NCBI RefSeq assembly: GCF_030817415.1
Contig: NZ_JAUSZI010000002.1
Coordinates: 1 to 64,000, forward strand
Source of the DNA: Streptomyces umbrinus
GTDB taxonomy: Bacteria; Actinomycetota; Actinomycetes; Streptomycetales; Streptomycetaceae
Direction of reading: 5' to 3'
DNA length: 64,000 bases
Below the pieces are notes generated by a model that saw only the letters and a list, made by a program, of their open reading frames with translations, was not told where the DNA came from and made no database searches. Each line of letters begins with the position of its first letter. The first letter of the stretch is position 1. The translations under genes and the position numbers were made by a program. Below, in pieces: positions 34,358 to 43,572 of the stretch.

Positions 34358-34786
34358 ATGAGCACCGCCACCAGCCGGCTGACCGCCGAGGACCTCGAGT
34401 TCCTCGGACGCCCCCTCCACGGGTTCCTGTCCGTGGCCGGGGGAACGCAGCCGCCACAGCCCCGGCCAGTGTGGTTCGAGGCCACCGCAGAGGGGACGAT
34501 CCAGTTCTTCACGGAGCCGGGCTCGCTGAAGGTGCGGCGCCTGCACCGCGACCCCCGCGCCTCGATCGTTGTCGCAGCCCCGGTAGGTGAGCGTGAGCGC
34601 TGGGTGTCCGTCGTCGGCCGCACCACGATGGCGGCCGACGGAGCGCACGACCTGTGTTCCCGCCTCGCCGCTCGCTACTGGGACCTCGACGACCAGGCCC
34701 GGGCCCACGACCTCGCCATGATGCTGGCCGCTGACCCACTCCGCGTCGTCATCCACCCGGAGACCGTGCACCGCTACGGGCACTGA
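34358..34786 (+). CDS. Pyridoxamine 5'-phosphate oxidase-like (FMN/F420) protein
   Basis: 142 residues with a split-barrel flavin/F420-binding fold: PQPRPVWFEATAEGTIQFFT, then KVRRLHRDPRASIVVAAP and ERWVSVVGRTTM. It resembles small PPOX-type proteins of actinobacteria, which reduce or oxidise small molecules with F420 or FMN. Same direction as the NmrA-type gene and probably co-expressed. ATG preceded by GAAAGGACC. Confidence 0.82.
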   Translation: MSTATSRLTAEDLEFLGRPLHGFLSVAGGTQPPQPRPVWFEATAEGTIQFFTEPGSLKVRRLHRDPRASIVVAAPVGERERWVSVVGRTTMAADGAHDLCSRLAARYWDLDDQARAHDLAMMLAADPLRVVIHPETVHRYGH

Positions 34787-34962
34787 CCTCCAGCCTCAGC
34801 TCACGCCACCGGCACGTCGGACTGCGCAGAGATAGTTGCCAGCGTGCCCAGCGTGCCCCGGTTTCCGCGTACTCTCCGGTGCGCGGCCGGGCCGGTACGC
34901 TTGAACGTGGCCAGTCGTCAGGCCACGTTGGTGTCCCGGCCGGTGGCCCTGAGGCAGTTCTT

Positions 34963-35131
34963 CAGACAGTAGGCCGAGGCAGTCGGTCACGATGTGCCGC
35001 TTCCGCCCGTTGATCTGCTTGCCTCCGTCGTAGCCGCGTGAACCGGCGGGTACCGCCGCGGCGGCCTTCACCGACTGCGCGTCGATGATCCCGGCCGTCG
35101 GTTCCGCCTCGCGGCACCCGCAACACCACAT
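34963..35131 (-). pseudogene. IS5 family transposase internal fragment
   Basis: [20 protein letters not shown]...[20 protein letters not shown] is the middle of an IS5 transposase with its first catalytic Asp (IIDAQSV). It breaks after CLGLL, and neither the N- nor the C-terminal part is found nearby. Confidence 0.72.
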
Positions 35132-35299
35132 CCACCACCCCTCCCCCGGCCTGCTCTCTCCCTCTTGGATACCGTCTCGTTTTCAGGAATCCTGAAGCAT
35201 CCCCAGAAGCCTCAACCGACCGAGTGAACCCCAACACCACAGGCCAGACCCCGCATCGGTCTGTGCTACCACCCCTACGAACCCAAGCCCTTTGCCACA

Positions 35300-35697
35300 C
35301 GTGAAGGCCGACGGCAGCCTCCCGGCGGGGGCGGGCGAGCTGGTCGTCCAGGGCGAGGACCTGGGGGCGTGGATCGCCGGGCAGCGGGTCGGGGGGGGAC
35401 AAGCTGATGCCCGCGCAGCAGTACCTGCTGGAGACCCTCGGCATCGAACCGCCCGCGGAGGGCGAGGCGGTCGGGCCGGTACGGCGGTCACAGGACGAAC
35501 GGTGGAACACCAACCTGACGGCTGCCCGCCAGTTCCACGCACGCGAAGGGCACCTGCGCCCCGCACGAGGTCATCAAGAGACCGTGGAAGGCGAGGAGAT
35601 CAAGCTCGGGGCATTCGTGGACAACAGCCGGCGTCGGGCCGCCAAGCTCAGCCCAGAGCGGCGTGCGGCCCTCGATGAACTCGGCATGCGCTGGTAG
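35300..35697 (+). pseudogene. Helicase-associated (HA) domain protein, frameshifted and 5'-truncated
   Basis: KADGSLPAGAGELVVQGEDLG is a typical HA repeat; it runs into a run of eight G (35391-35398), where the frame changes, and continues DKLMPAQQYLLETLGIEPPA through a second HA repeat to GMRW, stop at 35697. The family normally is the C-terminal part of a Superfamily II helicase; the motor domains are absent. Related pieces are at 9225, 13084 and 43573. Confidence 0.72.
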
Positions 35698-35790
35698 AGC
35701 GCGGTGTGCATCCGCAGGCCTCCCTCTCATTCGTCCCGCTCCAGGAACAGCCTTGGGGACCAGTGGAACAGCCAGTATCGGTGAGAACGA

Positions 35791-36360
35791 TCATGGTCGT
35801 GTGCTGGGCATCACGGCGTCCGCGCGTGGCCGGGGGACGTCCGCGTTCTGGAGTGTGGTGAAGTCGGCGCGGGCCTGCTCGATGGCCTCGGGGTACGCCT
35901 CGCGCTTGGGGTGCTCGGCGAGCGCTCGGTAGACGCTGGCTACCGAAGGGTTCTGCCCCTTGCGCTTGCCGGTGGGGATGATCAGGTCGGGCTGGATCTG
36001 CTCGACGGACTCGCCGCCCGCGCGGCGCCGCAGCACGGTGTGGAGCATGTCGTCGGTGATGACGGGCGGCCGGCCGCCGTGCTTGCCCTTGCGGGCCGCG
36101 GTGTCGAGCCCTTCCAACGTCGACTCGCGGATGTTCTCCCGCTCTGTCTCCGTCATCGCGGCGAAGAAGCCGAACAAGAGCTTGCCCGGCCCGGTGGGGT
36201 CGTAGATGCCGGGCAGGGGGCCTGCGAGCATCTCCAGCACCAGGCCGTGCTCGGTCAGGTGATCGGCGAGGGCCGTGAGCTCTGCGGCATCGCGTCCCAG
36301 CCTTTCATCTCGTAGACCGTGAACAGGACCCGGCAGTTCGCAAGGTTGTCGAACCAACAA
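35791..36360 (-). pseudogene. Serine recombinase (resolvase), truncated and frameshifted
   Basis: LGRDAAELTALADHLTEHG, GKLLFGFFAAMTETERENIR and GKHGGRPPVITDDMLHTVLR are the E-helix and C-terminal regions of a small serine recombinase. At about 36296 the frame changes (an expected RLGRD follows EMK only if one base is restored). The N-terminal part with the catalytic Ser is missing. The C-terminus has an unusual NPSVASVYRALAEH recognition helix. Confidence 0.68.
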
Positions 36361-36829
36361 CCCCAGTACCCAACCCTCCGCACTCCGCGGTGACCCGCGC
36401 TTTCGCTGCGAGCCACGGATCTGACGGACCCGTAGGGCGACTTCTCGTGGTCCCAGCGGTAGCGGCAGTCGAGCTCAACAAGGTCGCGGCTGTAAACCAG
36501 AGGCGGTCTGGTCCGCCGCCTTGCCCGTACTCCGGTGTTCGCGGCGGCCGTTCCCTTGTGGGTCAAACGACCGGCACACTCAGCGGCCGAGCCGGGCTAC
36601 TGTGCCCGCTGTACGGGGCTGACAGCGGAACGCAGGTGTGGGCGGGTGTGTCGGTGCACTCGGCTTCGATCTTCCACCGAAGATCCGTAAGGACATGTAC
36701 ACGACAAATGCACTCGCCTCTGTCAGTTACCTACGAACTGCGGAAGACGACTGCGACCCAACTCCACCTGACAGCCCCCATTTTGCGACGTTCAGGTAGC
36801 TTTACCCTTTTGGTCAAACAGATAACTGA
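36361..36829. other. Gene-free stretch upstream of the ketosynthase gene
   Basis: No gene is supported. It contains a dispersed repeat (36544-36620, see repeat entry). The last 60 bases are AT-rich (TTTTGCGACG..TTTACCCTTTTGG), unusual for this replicon, and may be the promoter of the ketosynthase gene. Confidence 0.4.
36544..36620. repeat. Dispersed repeat, copy 1
   Basis: About 75 bases that match 63108-63183 with few changes (core TTGTGGGTCAAACGACCGGC). The two copies are 26.5 kb apart and lie in intergenic positions. The origin is unknown: an old insertion end, a regulatory block, or a recombination hotspot. Confidence 0.7.
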
Positions 36830-38098
36830 ATGAGGAAGATCGTGGTAGAGAAAGCTTCCGCCGGAGCGTCGGATGTCGTGGTCACCGGACTCGGAGCGGT
36901 CACGCCCCTGGGCGCCAACGTCACCTCCAGCTGGCAGGGCATGCTGGAAGGCCGGTCAGGAGCCCGGGTTTTGAACGAACCGTGGGCCCATGAGTTGCCG
37001 GTGCGGATCGCCGCACCCGCGGCCGTGGACCCCGCGGCAGCCCTCCCGCCCGCGCAGGCGCGCCGGATGGACCGCGTCACGCAGCTGGCGCTGATGGCCG
37101 TACACGAAGCCTGGGCGGACGCCGGCCTCGATACCGCTACGGAGCTGGACACCGAGCGGCTCTCGGTCGCGGTCTCCTCCACCATCGGCGTAGAGACCAT
37201 GCTCGCTGCGCATCAGACGCTCCAGACCAAGGGCTGGAAGCACATGTCGCCCTACGCGGTGCCCTCCCTGCTGCCCAACAGCTCGGCGGCGCAGATAGCC
37301 ATCCAGTACGGCGCCCAGGGCAGTGCCCATGCGCCGGTGAGCGCCTGTGCCTCGGGGACCGAGGCCATCGGGCTGGCGGCGGACATGATTCGCTTGGGCC
37401 GGGCCGACGTCGTGATCGCCGGCGGCGCCGAGGCTCCGATCCACCCGTTCGGCCTGGGCGGGTTCGCCGCCATGCGTGCCCTTTCCCGACGTAACGACGA
37501 CCCGCAGGGTGCCTCCCGCCCTTTCGCCAAGAGCCGGGACGGTTTCCTGCTCGGCGAGGGCGCGGGCATCGTGATCCTTGAGTCGCAGGCCCATGCCCGC
37601 GCCCGCGGTGCCCGGGTCTACGGCCGGATCCTCGGTATCGGAATGTCTGTCGACGGGCACCGCATCGCCCAGCCGCAGCCCGAGGGACTCGGTGCGGCCA
37701 AAGCCATCACCCGGGCGCTCGCCGACGCCGGCCTGTCGGTCACCGACATCGCCCATGTCAACGCCCACGCCACCTCCACACCGGCCGGAGACCTCGCCGA
37801 AGCCCGCGCCCTACATCGTGTGTGCGGCGCCCACACCGACCAGATCGCCGTCTCGGCTCCCAAGTCCATGATCGGACACCTGCAGAGCGGCTCCGGCCCC
37901 GTCGAGGCGATCACCACCCTGCTGGCCCTCTACCACCGCGTCGTGCCCCCGACCCTCAACGCAGAAGAGACCGACGACGCAATCGGCTTGGACCTAGTGA
38001 CCGGATCACCGCGCCAACTTCCTCAAGGACCACTGGCGGCCCTGAGCAACTCTTTCGGCTTCGGCGGCCATAACGCCACCTTGGTCCTCACTTCCTGA
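36830..38098 (+). CDS. FabF-like beta-ketoacyl-ACP synthase
   Basis: A condensing enzyme of 422 residues. The triad is complete: Cys173 in SACASGTEA, His313 in NAHATSTP, His350 in MIGHLQSGSG, with Lys345. The spacings (140 and 37) equal those of E. coli FabF. It elongates acyl-ACP chains in fatty acid or polyketide synthesis. No ACP, ketoreductase or acyltransferase lies beside it, so the pathway is not clear. The start may be ATG 36830 or GTG 36842; GAGGAAG sits between the two. Confidence 0.88.
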   Translation: MRKIVVEKASAGASDVVVTGLGAVTPLGANVTSSWQGMLEGRSGARVLNEPWAHELPVRIAAPAAVDPAAALPPAQARRMDRVTQLALMAVHEAWADAGLDTATELDTERLSVAVSSTIGVETMLAAHQTLQTKGWKHMSPYAVPSLLPNSSAAQIAIQYGAQGSAHAPVSACASGTEAIGLAADMIRLGRADVVIAGGAEAPIHPFGLGGFAAMRALSRRNDDPQGASRPFAKSRDGFLLGEGAGIVILESQAHARARGARVYGRILGIGMSVDGHRIAQPQPEGLGAAKAITRALADAGLSVTDIAHVNAHATSTPAGDLAEARALHRVCGAHTDQIAVSAPKSMIGHLQSGSGPVEAITTLLALYHRVVPPTLNAEETDDAIGLDLVTGSPRQLPQGPLAALSNSFGFGGHNATLVLTS

Positions 38099-38418
38099 AC
38101 GGCCTCGCCCGCGGGTGATAGATCTGCCCATGACCAGCAGGTTCACTCCACTCCCATGCTGCCGCTGATGGTCAGGTCGCCCGGCAATCTCACCCACGGG
38201 AAGCCGACTGGCCCGCCCCGCCGCCTACACCCCCACCCTGAACCGCACCGGCGACGGCTGGGACCTGCGGCTCTCCCGGTAACGTTGTCGCTGCCGCTCA
38301 CGCACATTGCCCGGAGCGCTTCAGCGTTCCCGGGCGATGTCGTCTCTGGGGGCCGGATCAGCGCCTATCAACTTCTGTCAGCAACACCGGTTCCCTGATC
38401 CGTTCCTACCCGGACCCC
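38099..38418. other. Gene-free stretch with a short relic frame
   Basis: At about 38213-38282 the frame RPAAYTPTLNRTGDGWDLRLSR then stop looks like the end of a lost gene. Nothing else is recognisable. Confidence 0.35.
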
Positions 38419-38919
38419 CTACTTGGTGGCGCCGCTCAGCAGCGTCTGAAGGTCCTCGTCCGTCATTCCCGGCCTTGGGGACCAGCGGCGCAGGTTGTTG
38501 TCGGGGGCGTCGTCGGCGAGTCCGGCCAGGGCGTGGACGCCGCCGAGGCGGACGGCGGGTGAGTCGGAGCCGAGTTTGTCGACGGCTTGGGAGAAGCGCT
38601 CGGTGTGCAGGCGGGTGGCTTCGCGGTGGGCGCCGGCTTCGTCGACACGCTGGCGGCGGTAGGCGACGACCAGGGCGACGAGCGCGCCGGCCCCGGCGAC
38701 CACGCCGAAGGAGAGCTTCACCAAGTCGAACAGCGTCTTCGCATTGAGCTTTGCAGTGCTGTCAATCTCTTGGAAGTCCAGCAGCACCACCAAGCCCCAG
38801 AAGATGCCACCCGCGACCAAGACCGCGACAGCGAAGACGAGGCCCAGCACCCAGCCGACCTTCGACAGCCGCAGCTCTCGGTCATTTTGGGCAGACCACG
38901 GCTTCCGGTTGGCTGCCAT
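38419..38919 (-). pseudogene. N-terminal part of a pentapeptide-repeat-type membrane protein
   Basis: From ATG 38919: two hydrophobic segments (VGWVLGLVFAVAVLVAGGIF; VVAGAGALVALVVAYRRQRV) followed by EATRLHTERFSQAVDKLGSD and AVRLGGVHALAGLADD. This is the usual N-terminus of Streptomyces pentapeptide-repeat proteins, which continue with long repeats; here the protein ends 25 residues later with unrelated residues. The upstream region is separated by the IS630. Confidence 0.65.
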
Positions 38920-38962
38920 GAGGATGGAGACAAGGCTCGGATGCTCCGCGGTTGCGGTGAGG

Positions 38963-40140
38963 CTAGTGTCTCGTGATCCTGTTTGCATCACTTTGAGTTG
39001 TTTGCGACGAGCTTCTTGATGTTGGTCTGGACGAGGCGGACCTTCGCCAGGATCTCGTCGGCGGTTGCAGTCCAAGTGAAGGGCCTGGCCTCGGCGTTCC
39101 AGGAGTCGATGTAGTTGCGGATCTGCGAGATCAGGACGTTGACGCTGGCGAAGGTGCCGCGGCGGATCGACTGCCGGGTCAGGATTCCGAACCAGGTCTC
39201 GATCTGATTGATCCAGGAAGACCCGACGGGGGTGAAGTGAAAGTGGACGTGGGAGTTCTTGGCCAGCCATTCCTTCACGTCCGGTGTGGTGTGGGTGGAG
39301 AGGTTGTCCAGGACGACGTGGATCTCCTTCCCCGCATGTGGCTTTACCGCCTTCTTCAGAAAGGCCAGGAAGTTCTTTCCGTTCCGGCTCGGCTTGCACT
39401 CGCCGATGACTTCACCGGTGCCGACGTTGAGGGCGGCGAACAGGTTCGTGGTGCCGTGCCGGACGTAGTCGTGGGTGCGCTTCTCGGTGGCCGCGAAGGT
39501 GACCGGCAGCACCGGCTGGGTTCGGTCCAGCGCCTGGATCTGCGTCTTCTCGTCGATCGAGAGCACGACTGCGCCACCGGGCGGGGCGAGGTAGAGGCCG
39601 ACCACGTCCGCGACTTTCTCCGCGAACGCGGGGTCCTTGGAAATCTTGAAGGTTCCGTTACGGTGCGGCTTGAGTTGCTCCTCACGCCAGATCCGCGCGA
39701 TGTAGTGCCAGGACACGCTGACGTTCTCGGTCCGCTTCAGGTACTTCGCCAACTCGCGCGTCGACCAGTGCGACAGTCCGGTGCAGGCCGGCGGCGTCAT
39801 ACGCGTCAGAGCAATCACCCGTGCCCGTACCCGTGCCGGTACCTGGTCCCGGGCCCCACCGGGGCGATCACCTTCCAGCCCGGCCAGCCCGCGCTGGGAA
39901 TATCGGGTCTTCCAGCGGTCCACGGTCGGCAGCGACACCCCGAGCAACTCGGCAATGTCCTTGCGTCGCCGCCCCTCGCCCGACCACAGCACGATCCGGG
40001 CTCGCGTGGCCAAATCCGCAGGAACATCCCGGCTGTTCACCAACTCCCGCAACTCGGCGGCCTGTTCCACGGAAAGCTCCATGCCAGCACCAACGAGACA
40101 CGCAAGATCACGTAACGCCGACGGAATCACGAGACACTAG
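38963..40140. mobile_element. IS630 family insertion sequence
   Basis: Ends CTAGTGTCTCGTGATCC (38963-38979) and GGAATCACGAGACACTAG (40123-40140) are nearly perfect inverted repeats with a central TA at each edge, as expected for IS630 elements that target TA. The transposase is intact. Confidence 0.9.
38988..40082 (-). CDS. IS630 family transposase
   Basis: 364 residues from ATG 40082. N-terminal HTH (RRKDIAELLGVSLPTVDRWK), then the DDE core: VLSIDEKTQIQALDR, IHVVLDNLSTHT, and FTPVGSSWINQIE. Full length. A longer start at 40130 is possible. Confidence 0.92.
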   Translation of the reverse strand: MELSVEQAAELRELVNSRDVPADLATRARIVLWSGEGRRRKDIAELLGVSLPTVDRWKTRYSQRGLAGLEGDRPGGARDQVPARVRARVIALTRMTPPACTGLSHWSTRELAKYLKRTENVSVSWHYIARIWREEQLKPHRNGTFKISKDPAFAEKVADVVGLYLAPPGGAVVLSIDEKTQIQALDRTQPVLPVTFAATEKRTHDYVRHGTTNLFAALNVGTGEVIGECKPSRNGKNFLAFLKKAVKPHAGKEIHVVLDNLSTHTTPDVKEWLAKNSHVHFHFTPVGSSWINQIETWFGILTRQSIRRGTFASVNVLISQIRNYIDSWNAEARPFTWTATADEILAKVRLVQTNIKKLVANNSK

Positions 40141-40509
40141 GTCGAGGTACACGGATGTCGATGCGGCCTACGCAAAGGCCACGCCTCCCACCTCCTGACG
40201 CATCGCCCCGCGAAGGCGGTCCCGCCCCCACCGTGATCGGATCGCCGCGCTGTGAGCAGCGCGTACACGCGAAACAGGCGGACCCTGGACCATGTTGCGC
40301 ACCACCCGGACGAGCCCCGCCGGGACCTGCCCGTGGCAGGCCGGAGCCCGCACACCGTGCGCGGGCCCGATCTGACGTCCCGTCACCCGTCCCGCGCGAA
40401 TTCGATCGGTCGACCGGAACACCGTTGACAACCCGAACGGAATCCAGCCGTAAACACGAAACACCCCCGGACGAAAAACCGCCCGAGGGTGTTTCGGTGA
40501 ATCGGAGAT
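40141..40509. other. Gene-free stretch with terminator
   Basis: Nothing recognisable as a gene. A hairpin with arms CGAAACACCC (40457-40466) and GGGTGTTTCG (40487-40496) lies 14 bases beyond the stop of the 40510-40773 gene and fits a terminator for it. Confidence 0.5.
40457..40496 (-). terminator. Hairpin terminator of the 40510-40773 gene
   Basis: A perfect 10-bp stem, 40457-40466 with 40487-40496, with a 20-base loop containing a further C-rich/G-rich pairing. Located just after the minus-strand stop. Confidence 0.65.
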
Positions 40510-40773
40510 TTACGCCACCCGCTCCCACTCCTTCTTCCGCCGATTAACGACCGTGGCAGATCGTCCGGCGAATTCACCGATACGGCGCTGGGTCCATTCC
40601 TGGGTGAAGCCGTAGTCGATGCGGGCGTTCACCTGGGTGTCGGTGAGCAGCTCGGGCGCGCGGCCGGGGGCGCAGTCGGCCGGGAGGCCGGGCCGCTCCC
40701 AGTCCTTCACGGGGCCGGTGCTCCGCTCGGGCTGCTCCTGGTGCTCGTCGACGTCGACCCGGGCCGTGACCAC
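40510..40773 (-). CDS. Small hypothetical protein
   Basis: 87 residues from GTG 40773. The C-terminal half, LTDTQVNARIDYGFTQEWTQRRIGEFAGRSATVVNRRKKEWER, looks like a helix-turn-helix (QRRIGEFAGRSATVVNR). A terminator hairpin follows the stop. It may be a small DNA-binding protein; no family recognised. Confidence 0.5.
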   Translation of the reverse strand: MVTARVDVDEHQEQPERSTGPVKDWERPGLPADCAPGRAPELLTDTQVNARIDYGFTQEWTQRRIGEFAGRSATVVNRRKKEWERVA

Positions 40774-40923
40774 CCGGGCCCACTTATATGCATTTGATTA
40801 GCTATTTCTCTTTTTAAGTAGGTGAGTCGGGAGTGGGGGAATTAAGGGGGTCTATGCTATATCTGTGACCAGTTGGGCACGTTTGGTAAAGATGATCGTG
40901 CTTGTAAGGAAATCGGAGAAGTG
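40774..40923 (+). promoter_or_regulatory. AT-rich divergent promoter region
   Basis: The 150 bases between the minus-strand small gene and the secreted protein are among the most AT-rich in the window (TATATGCATTTGATTAGC, then CTATGCTATAT about 60 bases before the ATG). This is where a promoter for the secreted small protein would be expected. Confidence 0.45.
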
Positions 40924-41148
40924 ATGAACAAGCTCAAGAAGACCGCAGCCCTAGCGGTCATGGTCGGTGGCATGGCTCTCAGCGGCGGGGTCGCGCACGC
41001 CGACGACAACACCCAGTCGATCGGTAACTTCTGCGCGGCGAAATCGTCTGACGCCACTGGCGTCAACCTGCAGGCCTTGCAGTGCAACCAGGACTTCGAC
41101 GCCGGCACCGCCTTCGGCGTGCCAGTGGTACCCGCCCCCGCCCTGTAA
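40924..41148 (+). CDS. Small secreted protein
   Basis: 74 residues from ATG 40924, with GGAGAAG before it. Signal peptide MNKLKKTAALAVMVGGMALS...GVAHA followed by DDNTQSIGNFCAAKSSDATG..., a mature part of about 48 residues with two Cys that could form one disulfide. Small exported proteins of this sort occur on Streptomyces surfaces, but it does not match chaplins (no chaplin motif) or rodlins. Immediately downstream is an IS21 relic. Confidence 0.72.
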   Translation: MNKLKKTAALAVMVGGMALSGGVAHADDNTQSIGNFCAAKSSDATGVNLQALQCNQDFDAGTAFGVPVVPAPAL

Positions 41149-41218
41149 GCGCCTGCCCCGTGAAGAGGAGGGTCTCGCGCCTCTTGCCGCGAGGCCCGCT
41201 TCTCAGCCGTTACCACTT

Positions 41219-41309
41219 GACCTTCAACGGCACCATCATCAAGACCGGCACCGACTCCTACCGGCTCGCCACCACCCAGGCCAAGGCAGAACCGGCTGTC
41301 ACGACCTGA
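41219..41309 (+). pseudogene. IstB C-terminal remnant (IS21 relic 2)
   Basis: HLTFNGTIIKTGTDSYRLAT...AKAEPAVTT then stop, closely similar to the end of the IstB at 51169. The following 50 bases also match the DNA after istB at 51170-51225, so this is a duplicated junction. Confidence 0.78.
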
Positions 41310-41384
41310 GCCGACAGGGACTGGCGCGGTTGCCGACGCTCCGCTGCCAGTCCCCGGATGGGCTCATCCGGCCGTGCCGTAGGA

Positions 41385-41500
41385 CGGCCAAGTGTTCCGG
41401 CATGCGGCCCCATTCGTCCCAGTTCAGCATTTCCTGCTTGCAGAGCGCCGCGAGGTCGCGGACAGCGTTGCCGCTGATCTCGGCCGGTCCCAGAGAAGCA
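41385..41500 (-). pseudogene. Fragment of transglutaminase-like gene (duplicate of 51390-51470)
   Basis: The minus-strand frame reads GPAEISGNAVRDLAALCK, identical in order to the intact protein at 51224-52054, then LNWDEWGRM. The order relic IstB tail then this fragment repeats the order at 51.1-51.5 kb, with about 100 bases missing between. Confidence 0.75.
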
Positions 41501-41696
41501 GCAACGCCTGGCGGCGGGGAGTGAACGAAGCCACCCGTGCGTGCCGATCCCTTCTTCCCGGGCACGACGAGCCGCCGAAAGGCGCTCACGGCGGCGGCCA
41601 GGGGTTCCGCCGCTTGTCTTGTCGCTTGTCGCTTGTCGTCTCCACCCTTCAGGCATGCCACAAGACAAGCGGCGGGTGGCTACGGCGGCTTCATTC

Positions 41697-43528
41697 GGGC
41701 TCTGGCACAGATCTTGGGGACCGGTCGCGGAGGGTCACTGGAGAAGGATCATCTTGCGGAGTAGTTCGAATCCGGCTCGGCCGTAGAGCTGCCTCTTGAT
41801 CTTTTTCACGCGTGTCACGGCGCCCTCGGTGCCGCCGGAGCTCCAGTGCAGGGTCAGTCCGGCGATCACGGCTTCGAGGTCGGAGGTCAGTCCGCGGGCG
41901 AAGCCGGTGATCCCGGGCAACTGCGCGGCGCGGGCGGTGCTGATCCAGTCCGGCAGGTCAGCGCCGGTGCGCTGGGTGAGCATCTGGGCGAAGTCGCGCA
42001 CGAGTTCATGGGTTTGCTCCAGCTCCGGGCAGGCGTCAAGCACCGCCTTGAGCAGCCGGTTCTCGTCCTCGGTGAGGGTTTCGGGGTGCCGGGTGATCCA
42101 GCCGACGACGGTGCGGACCGAGGGCGCAGCGGCGGCCGGGGCGGGTGCGTCGGGCCACTGCAGGCGGCTGCGGGCCCAGTCTCGCAGGCTGCTGTAGGGC
42201 ACCGGATGACCGCGGTGGGCGAGTTCCTTGCGTAACTCGATGATGGTGATCTTGCCGTCAGTTTCGTCGATGCGCCGTTGCAGGTAGGGCTGGTGCATGT
42301 CGAGGCGGCTGGTGCGGGTGTGGCGTCCGGTGACCATGTCCTGCCAGCGGGCGGCGCGGGCATACCGCTGGACGGTGTGCCGTCCCCAGCCCAGGTGGCG
42401 GGCGATGGCGCGGAGACCCATCCCCTCGCTCAACAGGCCGTGGACCAGGGCGTGATGGGCGCGCATCCGCTCGGCCCGCCGGCCGGTGGGCAAAGGGAGC
42501 GAGTGCCGCTCGACGGCAAAGGCCGCGTCAGCGTTTCTCTCGGTGGCTGCCTGGTCCGGCTGCGGTGCGATGGAACGCAGGCAGTCGCGGTGCGCGGCGA
42601 CGCACTTCTCGACGGCCTGGCCGAGGTTCTGCAGCAAGTGATACCTGTCTGCGATCTGGAGTGCGTGCGGGGCGCCGAGCGCAGCGCCCTCGGCGTAGGC
42701 GCCGGCGCGATCACGGCAGATCACCTCAACTCCCGGGTGGGCCGCCAGCCACGTTGCCAAGGGTGCCGCTTCGCGGCCTGGCAGGACGTCGAAGGGCCGG
42801 TGGCGTTCGCCGTCCGTGATCACGGTGGCGTACGAGTGGCCACGCCGGGTGGCGAAGTCGTCCACCCCGAGTACACGCGGCGTGGTGAACTGCGGGTCCG
42901 GTAACGCCATGACCCTGCGCAGCAGTGTCATCCGCCCAGCGCCGAGGCCCAGTTGGGCAGCCAGCCGGGCGCCGGCCCGTCCTGCCAGTGCGAGCCCGAC
43001 GCGCTCCAGCATGCGGTTCAACCGCGTGGTGAAGCGCGCGTACGGGGCGGTCAGCTGCGCGAACGGCTCGGCAAAGGTGCGGCGCGGACAGTTCGTGTCG
43101 CAGCAGATGAAGCGCCGGACCCGCAGCAGGATGACGACGCCCTGCCCACCGAGCGGGAGGTCCTTCAACCTGCGCTGGTAGGAGTCGTGCACCCGTTCCG
43201 AGAACCGACCGCAGTCCGGACAGGCTGCGCCCACCGCCCGGCCTCTCGCCACGATGTCGACCGTGCCGAAAACGGCGGTCACCGCCTCGACGTCCACGTC
43301 GTCGATCCCGTCGAACACCAGCGAGTCCCAGAACGATGAGTCGGCCTGCATGACCAAAACCGTCACCGGCCCCGGTCGACGACCGCGGGGGTCCGCATAG
43401 ACCTGATGGAGCGTCACTACCGCCTGTCAGACGCGGAGGCGTACGCGGTCTCACGCGAGACCAATCCCTCGCAATCGAACACCGCGGTGACCCTCCGCGA
43501 CCGGTCCCCAAGATCTGTGCCAGAGCCC
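41697..43528. mobile_element. ISL3 family insertion sequence
   Basis: Perfect 42-bp inverted ends, 41697-41738 and 43487-43528 (GGGCTCTGGCACAGATCTTG...). Imperfect complementarity extends about 20 bases further outward (GTGGCTACGGCGGCTTC against GTGGCTAGGGCGTCTTC), so the true ends may be further out. It contains one transposase. Confidence 0.9.
41735..43351 (-). CDS. ISL3 family transposase
   Basis: 538 residues from ATG 43351. An N-terminal zinc-binding region (AACPDCGRFSERVHDSYQRR, FICCDTNCPRRTF), a helix-turn-helix region, then the DDE_Tnp_ISL3 core (VLGVDDFATRRGHSYATVIT, EVICRDRAGAYAEGA, QIADRYHLLQNL) and the C-terminal HWSSGGTEGAVTRVKKIKRQ. Typical length for ISL3. Intact. Confidence 0.9.
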   Translation of the reverse strand: MQADSSFWDSLVFDGIDDVDVEAVTAVFGTVDIVARGRAVGAACPDCGRFSERVHDSYQRRLKDLPLGGQGVVILLRVRRFICCDTNCPRRTFAEPFAQLTAPYARFTTRLNRMLERVGLALAGRAGARLAAQLGLGAGRMTLLRRVMALPDPQFTTPRVLGVDDFATRRGHSYATVITDGERHRPFDVLPGREAAPLATWLAAHPGVEVICRDRAGAYAEGAALGAPHALQIADRYHLLQNLGQAVEKCVAAHRDCLRSIAPQPDQAATERNADAAFAVERHSLPLPTGRRAERMRAHHALVHGLLSEGMGLRAIARHLGWGRHTVQRYARAARWQDMVTGRHTRTSRLDMHQPYLQRRIDETDGKITIIELRKELAHRGHPVPYSSLRDWARSRLQWPDAPAPAAAAPSVRTVVGWITRHPETLTEDENRLLKAVLDACPELEQTHELVRDFAQMLTQRTGADLPDWISTARAAQLPGITGFARGLTSDLEAVIAGLTLHWSSGGTEGAVTRVKKIKRQLYGRAGFELLRKMILLQ

Positions 43529-43572
43529 AAAAGAAGACGCCCTAGCCACGGCGGGCGGCACCCCAGTGAGGG

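Noticed and set aside
40924..41148. Chaplin or rodlin assignment for the small secreted protein
   Set aside because: It has a signal peptide and two Cys, but no chaplin domain pattern and is too short for a rodlin.
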